DNA of 64,000 nucleotides from Rhodocollybia butyracea (lineage: Eukaryota > Basidiomycota > Agaricomycetes > Agaricales > Omphalotaceae): NCBI GenBank assembly GCA_015501585.1, contig JADNRY010000062.1, forward strand, positions 205,462 to 269,461, written 5' to 3'. Positions within the stretch are counted from its first letter, which is position 1. Each line of letters starts with the position of its first letter. Below the pieces are notes generated by a model. It had not been told where the DNA came from and did not search any database. It saw only the letters and a list, made by a program, of their open reading frames with translations. The translations under genes were made by a program, and so were the position numbers. This document shows, one piece after another, positions 56,935 to 64,000 of the stretch.

Positions 56935-59542
56935 ATGTCTGAAACCGCTCACCGCCTTGCTTGCTTCAAAATTCATGGTGTCGAACCATCTTTTATCCTC
57001 CAACACGCTGGCATCTTCGAAGCTGTCCGTGGCAAAGTAAAATGTTCCCTTTGCTCGATCCAGGACACCGTCACCGCCTGTACCTGACCTGATGATTCTC
57101 TTACCTGCAGCTTGTGCCACAAGCGCAAGAAACAGTGCGACTTCTTCACCCTACTCTGTTTCTGCGCATACGCCAAGTTGGAAGGAATCCTTGTTTCAGA
57201 AGCTGTTACTCGATTGCGTGGGGCCCCCAAGATTCTAGATTTCCCTTCGGAATTGTACAAGAAGGCGTTGAAGGCATTAGAGGCTTGTAATAGTCGTCCT
57301 AGCAAACTTGGTCGAATCATGGATGAACGGGAACGTCTTTTTGCCCAGGCTGATGAAGATGCGAGGAGATTACGGGATTTTATTGCCAAGGATAAGGCGG
57401 AGGACCCTAGTCGTTGTGATGATGGTGTTGAGAAGAAAAGGAAACTCCATAAGAAGACAAAGAAGACGAAGGACCATGGCCGGTCTCGTCCCCTTCCTGT
57501 ACCAACGGTGAATGACCGACATAGCCCTCTTCATGTAATCATCCCAGCGCTTCCTCGGGCGACCATTCCTACTCCTCCTGCACCCATTCCATCGTCGGAA
57601 CCTGTTCCCCCAATCCATGTTCCCAATCCTTCCTCCACCACTGACACTCTCGCAAGGATGAAGCGGTCAGCCCCCGTGGATCCCGACTCCAGTCGTCGTG
57701 TTCGTCCCTGTTTGGAGGATGCGCTTCCATTGGCTCCCAATCGTGCTCCTGTTGACATGAGCAGAATGATACCTCATGTTCCCCTTCCTTCACAGGATCC
57801 CGCCGCTCAATTCCATTCTCAAGGATTTAACTTGGATCAACAGATGTTCGTAGCGGATTTTGTCGCTAATCATTGCTTGACCATCCAAGAACTTCAGGAA
57901 GAGCGGGACCGAGCAATGCGCTATCGTTTGGAACGGAATCAGTTGCGAGAACAGCTTGCTGAGATGACCTCTCGTAGCGCGGGTTCTGAGGCTGAAGCGC
58001 ATGTGGAACGTACTCGTGCAGAACTTTTAGCCGTTCAGTTGAAGGAGTTGGCCTCGTCATCTGCAATAGTACGGAAGGAGTTCTTAAAGTCTAGGGAGCG
58101 AACGAAAGAGCTTGAGAAACAGCTATCTCAACGGCCCCGTATCGGAACGGATTTCGAAGATATTTTGCATCTGGAAGAAGTAAGTCCTCCCCAGATTGTT
58201 ACTGTTCCGCTTACTGACGCTGCGGGGTAGGAAAATCGACGCCTACGTGTTTCCGAGAACAGTCTTCGGGATGATCTGAAGCGGGCTGAGGGTTCTTTTG
58301 AGGCCATCCAGAACAGTCACGATGAATTAATCCGTCGCAACGACCGTATCGTGGAAGCAAGTCATCGGGTTCAGTGGGGAAAGGAGGCCGCGGAATCTCA
58401 CTTGTGTGAAGCTCGGTACAAGATGAAGCTTTTAGGAAACATGTTGAAGAGCTCGGCCGGTTCTTCTAACGAGTCGCTAGTACAAAGGCTCCAATCCAAC
58501 CGGGAATTATTAGTTTTGGAGTGTAACATTGCGCTCGAGTATGCGCTTATGCTCCGCCAGCTGGACCTTCCTGGATTTGTCAATCGCTTTCAGCAACGAG
58601 TAGCGGAACCGTTGTTCCGTGTGTACAACCTCTTGCATGTTTCTAGCGATCCCGCAGTCGCCGAATCTCCTTTATTCGTCGAGGTGAATGCTGCTTTATC
58701 CAATGCCATCCCCTCCATCACTAACAAGGCCTGTCGTTCCAATTGGCCCTTCGTATGGTTCTGGAAGAATTTGATTTGCAGTATCCTCATGTCCGTCGGC
58801 TGCTACAGCATTCCACCAGCAGTCGCACTGAGCAGACGTTGGCCAGGAATGCCGGTTTTGAGGAGGCTATATCCTCCATCGAGCCGATTTTTAACCAGGA
58901 ACGCTCAATTTGGTATGGACGCTTCCTCCAATTTACTCCTGACCTGTTTCCGCTCCATAATCTCCGAGATGCCCAGGGTTCCTCTCTTTGTGAGGCAATT
59001 AGGGGATTGCTGGACAACCTAGATGTTGTTGCGTATTCCCCCTCGTCACCTAGAATTCCTGGAACCGCCAGTCCTTCCGTGAGCTATTCGCCGCTAGCCA
59101 ATCCTTCCTCCTCGCCTGCCGTGCCCGTGGTACCCGTTACTTCAGCGGCGATGGTCTCGGTAGGGGTCCAGACGTCGCCCAATGTTGTCGTAACTGCACT
59201 TCAACCAACCGAGGACATGGAGGACCTGGAATATATGAGCGATGGTGAGATTTTTGGTCGTCGGGACGAAGATGAGATTGAGGAGGATGAACTGACAAGG
59301 ATGCTTCCAATGAAGCCGCCGTTGCTGAGGATGGGACCCTAACGGGTATCCTCGACTTGGATGTCTCTGTGGTCGTGGACGATGGTAGTGCCGTTGAGAC
59401 TACAGGTTCTGTAGGCGATAATGCCAAATTAGAGCCTTCCGTTTCTAGCCCCTCGTTGTTCCTTCCCGATCCCAAAAACCCCCTGTTCCTTCCCTCGAGT
59501 GAGCCCAGTTCGACCGGTAGCACTATATTAGAACTTCCGTAA
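56935..59542 (+). pseudogene. Long antisense ORF with intron inside element F
   Basis: A coding frame of roughly 850 codons on the strand opposite to pol. It starts MSETAHRLACFKIHGVEPSF. It contains a cysteine cluster (KCSLCSIQDTVTAC and TCSLCHKRKKQCDFF, like a zinc site), a basic stretch (KKRKLHKKTKKTKDH), a Pro-rich region and long coiled coil (LTIQELQEERDRAMRYRLER and beyond). An intron at 58180-58230 (GTAAGT, CTTACTGAC, GGGTAG) joins HLEE to ENRRLRVSENSLRDDLKRAE in phase. After it come LVLECNIALEYALMLRQLDL, FNQERSIWYGRFLQFTPDL and an acidic Pro/Ser-rich end. Damage: TGA at 57085-57087 where CGA would read, and frameshifts near 58745 and 59300. No named family is recognised. Confidence 0.62.
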
Positions 59543-61803
59543 AGTTATAGAATAGATTTGTTACTGTTGTATACTAATTGCTATTGTTTTCTGTTTTTTG
59601 TATTTCTTTTTTCTTGCTATTCGTCGTTATCGTGTTTTGGTTGTACATAGATCAACTGTATATAGATAATAAGCCAGGAATTGTTTGTTAGAAAATAATG
59701 AAGGAAAAGAATTTAGATTGTCTATAAGGCGGAGTTGAATCCGCCGATGTGAGTTGTCGTTTGGTGAGATAGGAAAATGGAGATTGGTCGGAGTTGCGTC
59801 CGCCTGAGTGTGGGGTGTAAGGGTAGGGGCTTGTCTAGTCTTCACCCTCCCTTTCTTTGTCCTGCGCGCGGCTGTCTAGCTTTCGGAGTTGGATGGAAGT
59901 GGGTCCGCGCTTTCTGGGGTGTTCCTGGTGCCATCGCTATTAGGCCTAAAATCGGCCTAAGGCGTGTAACCGTACATTTTGACACTTTGTACGTGTTATA
60001 CAATGCAATAAGAGAGTTATACGGAGCCCGAGCGTGATAGCTGTTGCTGAGGCAAAGAACTTAACAATAATACTCAGCGAGCCGTGAAGGTACGCCCACA
60101 AGCGTAGCCTAGAGCCAAGCTAGCGAGGATACCTGGGCTGCCCGGAGATGTAACGCTAGATTGTCAATCTAGTTATACCCAAGAGTGCATACTCTCTAAA
60201 CTACAGGACATCTCGAAGCGGGATAAGTACTAAGCCAACGCGTTACTCGAGGGAAGGAATTATGAGGGAAGGCATCCCTCGCACTAAGACCCCCAACGAG
60301 CTATGTTAAGATGTGGACTTTACAGTCCGTAACAATGGACCAGAACAATCCCGAGGGAAACCGTAGAGGTCTATTCGCGGCACCGGTCGTAACCGTGAGG
60401 ACGGTAGAAACATACTTAGCGGTCCTACGGAAAGCTACGCGCCGGGATAGCCTGGGCAAATCGAAACATTTGATCTTAGAAATCATACACGGAAGGTCTT
60501 ATCTGTTTAAAGCCGACTATCGGGAATCACTTGTACATACTCAGCGCAGTTGCTCGAGATTATCATAAGTGGTGTCGTTGGAAAGCTAGATAACAGGCCT
60601 TCTCGAGAGAATGTTAATCACACTCAGGATGGACAGAACTATCCGAGGAATAGAATGAAACTCACCCAAGGGAAACCGGGCAGCGAGTGATCATGAAGCG
60701 TAAAGGTACTCCTGACCCCGGAGAATTGTGGAGTAATCGGAGAAACCTCGCTCGGATCAAAACACTCTAAAACTAGGTTAATCCTCACGAAATCATATTT
60801 TACCTCTGATATATACCCAAGAATGGACTATTTCTTTATCGTGTGTACCATATATAGGCTGGAGTTTCCTTTCCAAGCCAGATTCCTCTGTTCCACTTTC
60901 TTTCCGTCTCTCTCCGTATCTGTTTCATCTATTTTCGTATTAAACTCTCTCTACTCAGTATATAAGCCAGATATATTTATTCAATAAGACAAGTTTCTTG
61001 CCCTCGATTTGACTGCTAAGACCAGTGCTCCGTAGAACGTCCCCACGGGATCAGTAGCGTGACGCCTCCTGACTTGGTTATCTTAAGAAAGTAATAAACT
61101 TCACGCGCTTCGCAAAGCCCATTTATATCTTGATCAAATTTAAGTGTGTAGAGTTCTCTCGAACTCCAGATCAACTCAAATCTAGTTGCTTCCTTAGAGG
61201 GGACGGCTTCTAGTAAGGGATTATTTGGCTCCAGAGTGAGGGTTCCTTAGTTGACTTCTTCACAAAGTTAGACAAGCCACTAAGATTGTTGGTACGAGTT
61301 CCTAGTGATTAAGTTCACTCACAATATCGTAGCTTGGCCCAGAGTTTTGGTCGAGGACTTTACGGCGTCACAGCAGCTAGTGCCAGAGTTTGCCTAGGGT
61401 TGTTGACAAACCTCGAGATTACTATTCTAGCTAGAGCCAGAGTTTGCCTAGGAGAGTTTTTAGTTTCGTTGTATTGGTTTTGGTTTTGGTTAATTGATTT
61501 GGACATACACACCTGGTTCCCTCGTACACTCATACACCCCAACTAGGCTTCTCTCGACTTAGTTCTAAGAGTTGTCTAAGCTTAGTTACCCACGTTAGCA
61601 CTACAGTCTTGAACCTGGAGCAGTCGCGCGCGTACATCCGATATTATAAAGCTTTCTCTTGGGGAATCTCTGACAACCCGCCTCGCTCCTTACATATCGA
61701 TAGTCTGGTTAGGTGCGGTAGAGTTTTTGTTAGGTTGTTTTATAGCACCTTTCGCATACCTACACGTAAATACCCAAATATCGCTTTAGCATGTCGAGGG
61801 ATC
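59543..61803. other. Unassigned non-coding stretch, perhaps a nested LTR remnant
   Basis: 2.26 kb between the antisense ORF and the end of pol. It has a TATA-like ACCATATATAGGC near 60845, followed by pyrimidine-rich, leader-like sequence, AATAAA at 61093, a perfect short inverted repeat around 60155-60180 (CTAGATTG/CAATCTAG), and a direct repeat GCTAG(T/A)GCCAGAGTTTGCCTAGG about 56 bp apart near 61375 and 61430. This looks like LTR or leader sequence, but I find no matching pair of ends. An 80-codon plus-strand frame at 60311-60568 has no recognisable domain. Confidence 0.4.
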
Positions 61804-64000
61804 CTACCATTCCCTCCCAAGAAACCATGAGTTGAACGCAGCGTCATATCCCATCCATTTGATGAGGTATTCGATTTCCTGTGGCCTCCCGCTATCGGTC
61901 TGGAGTTCTCTATGGTTTCGACTCATGCTCCAAGTTGCTTGCATGTATACGGGGGGTGGCGGTGATGGGATTCGTTCGAATGGATCAGAGTGGTGGGGTT
62001 TTAATTGGTTGACATGGAAATGTTGTGTATGTGTCGGAGATCACCTGGGAGATCTAGTCGGTATGCGTGAGATCCAATACTTTCGAGGATGGTGTATGGT
62101 CCATCCATTTGTGGTTGAGTTTCTTTGTTGGTCTCCTTGTGCGGATATTTTCCATGTTTAACCAGACTTTGTCGCCTTTCTTCCAGTCTGGTGCTTCCCT
62201 CTGTTTCCGGTTGGCGTAGTGTTTGTAGTCCTTGTTTGCGTTGGCAATGTGTTTTTGTAGTGATCTATGAAGTTCCGCTAGATCCTGTGCGAAAGTGTTG
62301 GCTTCCGTTGCAGATACCCCCTCCTGTTCTAAATTGATAGTGAGTTTCGGGTGATATCCTTTGTTGGCGAAAAACGGTGAGACTCCCGTTGCCGTGTGAG
62401 GGAGTTGTTGTATACGAATTCCCGCGAGCGGGAGTAGATCTTTCCAGTTGTTTTAGTCGTAAGCGCAATATATGCGCAAGTAGTACTCAAGCAACTGGTT
62501 GACATGTTCTGTCTGGCCATCCGTCTCCGGATGAAACACTGTCAATAATCGCAATTCGACGTGCAGGATTCTGGTGAGTTCTTTCCAGAACTGAGCAATG
62601 AAAAGAGAACTGCGGTCGGAAGTAATGTCGGAAGGTAGTCCATGCTTGGCAAATACATGGGTGATGAAATGCGAGGCAAGTGGTTGTGTCGTCGGTGGTG
62701 TGGCATGGGATGAAGATGGCTTGTTTGCTGAGTCGGCAAACTACTACTAATATTGCGTCAAATTTCTCGTCTCCGCTGGGTGGCAATTGGGTGATGTGGT
62801 CTAGAGATGGATGACCAAGGGCGTTGTCCGAGGGTAGTTCAGGTTACCGTACGGCTTTTGGCAATTAGCCTTCGCTCTCTGACATGGTGCAGGATTGTAC
62901 GTAGTCGCGAATGTCGGTAGTGTGATGCGGCCAGAAGAAGAGTTGGTTGACCATTTTTTTGTCCTTTTTTCTCCTGGGTGTCCCCTGAGTTTGTGATCAT
63001 GGAAATGTGCATAGCATCGCGCCGAATCCTTGGTATCGGGTACATAGAGCGCTTGTTCTTCATCAACAATCCTCCTACGAACGAGAACCCAGTATCCTTC
63101 CCTGAGGTATATCCTCAAGTGCTGGACTTCATGAACTGGTCCTGCGTCGATTCGCTATCCTGAAATCAGTGGTCTTCGTTTAGTAACTGGGAAGCGTTCA
63201 AACGTTCAGGCGGAATAAGGATTCACTCTTATGTCCTTTCGCCTGCTTCCGCTCCCATCCTTGCTTTGGATAGTCCGCCCTTGTGTCAGGGCGTCGGGTT
63301 TCGCCCCTAGGGTTCCGGTCGATAGTTGATATTGAAATCTATCCACAGTGTTTCCGCCCATCGCGCTTGGCGGGAAGTGAGTTGTTTCTAGTGTGAAGTA
63401 TTGCAGGTTTGTGATCTGAAGTAAACTGTATTGAATCTGACCTTCGCAGTAAGCTCTCCATTCCCTGAAGCAGCTACGATGGCTAACTTCCTTGTCGTAG
63501 ATGTCGTAGTTAGTTCCCCGGAATCATCGAACGGGTGTGGAAGGCGATAGGGTGGATTTCCCCCGTGGATGGATCGAGTTGAGAGAGTATTCCTGCGATT
63601 GCCCAGTCGGAAGCGTCGCATTCGAGTATGACGGGTAAGTGGGATTGAAATGGCCTAGTACGGGCGGTAGTGAAAGCTTTTTTCAGTAGTTCAAACGCGT
63701 CCTGACAAGCGGAGTCCCAGACCCAAGCTACATCTTTCCGGGTTAGTCTAGTGAGGACCTTGGTAATACCCAATAGTTATCTATGAATCTCCTGTAGAAG
63801 TTGGCGAAACCAAGGAAGGATTGGAGTTCTTTGACATTCCGAGGAGCGGGCCAGTCGAGAATAACGGATACCTTTGAAGGATCCATGGAAATCCCTTTTG
63901 GCGATATGATCATGCCTAGGTATTCGACAGTATCAGTATGGAAGAAACATTTCTCTGGCTTAACGTGAAGATTGTTGTCGTGTAGTCTTTGTATACCGTC
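61804..64000 (-). pseudogene. Element F pol (RT end, RNase H, integrase, chromodomain-like)
   Basis: Decayed gypsy pol entering from the right edge. The RT end includes [19 protein letters not shown] and [17 protein letters not shown]. RNase H starts VILECDASDWAIAGILSQ and reads FHTRSMIPGN. The integrase zinc-binding part lies near 62880-63000 (AHFHDHKLRGHPG). The core includes [20 protein letters not shown]. The C-terminal module gives AYRLDLPGDLRHIHNIFHV, then EYLIKWMGYDAAFNSWFLG, a chromodomain-like end, and TAG at 61804-61806. The frame changes at least six times and contains stops, so it is inactive. Confidence 0.85.

Larger units (their letters stand above)
55859..64000 (-). mobile_element. 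Element F: Ty3/gypsy element, truncated by the window edge
   Basis: A minus-strand gypsy element at least 8.1 kb long whose 5' part lies beyond 64000. Its right-hand visible part is pol (61804-64000). Its probable 3' LTR is 55859-56717. Between them lie a 2.3-kb unassigned stretch and a long ORF on the plus strand (56935-59542), antisense to pol. Unity of the element rests on the LTR/polypurine tract signals and order. The second LTR would have to be found outside the window to prove it. Confidence 0.6.

Noticed and set aside
58180..58230. In-frame TAG as a nonsense mutation of the antisense ORF
   Set aside because: The TAG is the 3' end of a consensus intron (GTAAGT donor, CTGAC branch), and frame is kept after splicing.
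60150..60190. tRNA-like or rho-independent-terminator-like hairpin
   Set aside because: A single short inverted repeat without tRNA arms; bacterial terminators are not relevant in this genome.

Overview
The window is nuclear DNA of a basidiomycete fungus, most likely an Agaricomycete. The protein genes are split by many short introns of about 50 bases with GT...AG ends and CTAAC/CTGAC-like branch sites. Both tRNA genes carry small anticodon-loop introns. The gene set (SCAP, Pdx1, Dicer, fungal P450s) and the chromodomain Ty3/gypsy retroelements also fit a fungus. There is no sign of bacterial organisation.

Region 1 (about 0.6-29.2 kb) is a compact housekeeping gene island. In order it holds: a cytochrome P450 (-), intron-containing tRNA-Tyr (-), the checkpoint-clamp subunit Rad1 (-), intron-containing tRNA-Gly (+), glutathione reductase (-), a PI-PLC X-domain protein (-), the sterol sensor SCAP/Scp1 (-), the pyruvate dehydrogenase E3-binding protein Pdx1 (+), an STK32/YANK-like kinase (+), a membrane-anchored beta-propeller/amidohydrolase fusion (-), a small acidic-tailed protein of unknown role (-), a phosducin-like protein (-) and a Dicer-like RNase III (+). 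SCAP/pdx1 and phosducin-like/Dicer are divergent pairs whose start codons lie only about 100-120 bp apart.

Region 2 (29.3-45 kb) is a nested retrotransposon stack in the remains of a second P450 gene. Target-site duplications read directly from the sequence give the order. The P450 copy is split by element B (TSD atact), a short LTR element with one ORF of unknown function. B is split by element A (TSD tacac), a 13.4-kb chromodomain Ty3/gypsy element on the minus strand. A is split by element D (TSD ccttt), a copia-type gag-only element with two indistinguishable 166-bp LTRs and an intact gag. Element A carries a long extra ORF after the chromodomain and, upstream of its main gag, an array of short hairpins whose stems show compensatory base changes.

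Region 3 (45-55 kb) holds a 3.08-kb near-perfect palindrome, a broken ORF of unknown family, a gag-only gypsy relative of A (element C, 253-bp LTRs, no TSD), and a multi-exon gene of unknown function on the minus strand.

Region 4 (55.9-64 kb) is a further Ty3/gypsy element (F, minus strand) that runs off the window. Its decayed pol lies at the right edge and its probable 859-bp 3' LTR at the left. Between them, on the opposite strand, lies a long cysteine-rich/coiled-coil ORF with a consensus spliceosomal intron readable only in the antisense direction.

Most damage in elements A, C and F consists of in-frame TGA codons where arginine CGA is expected, plus single-base indels. This is the pattern expected from deamination of methylated CpG or a RIP-like process. 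The Dicer gene beside the repeat block, and a palindrome able to form long hairpin RNA, make RNA silencing of this region plausible, but that is inference.
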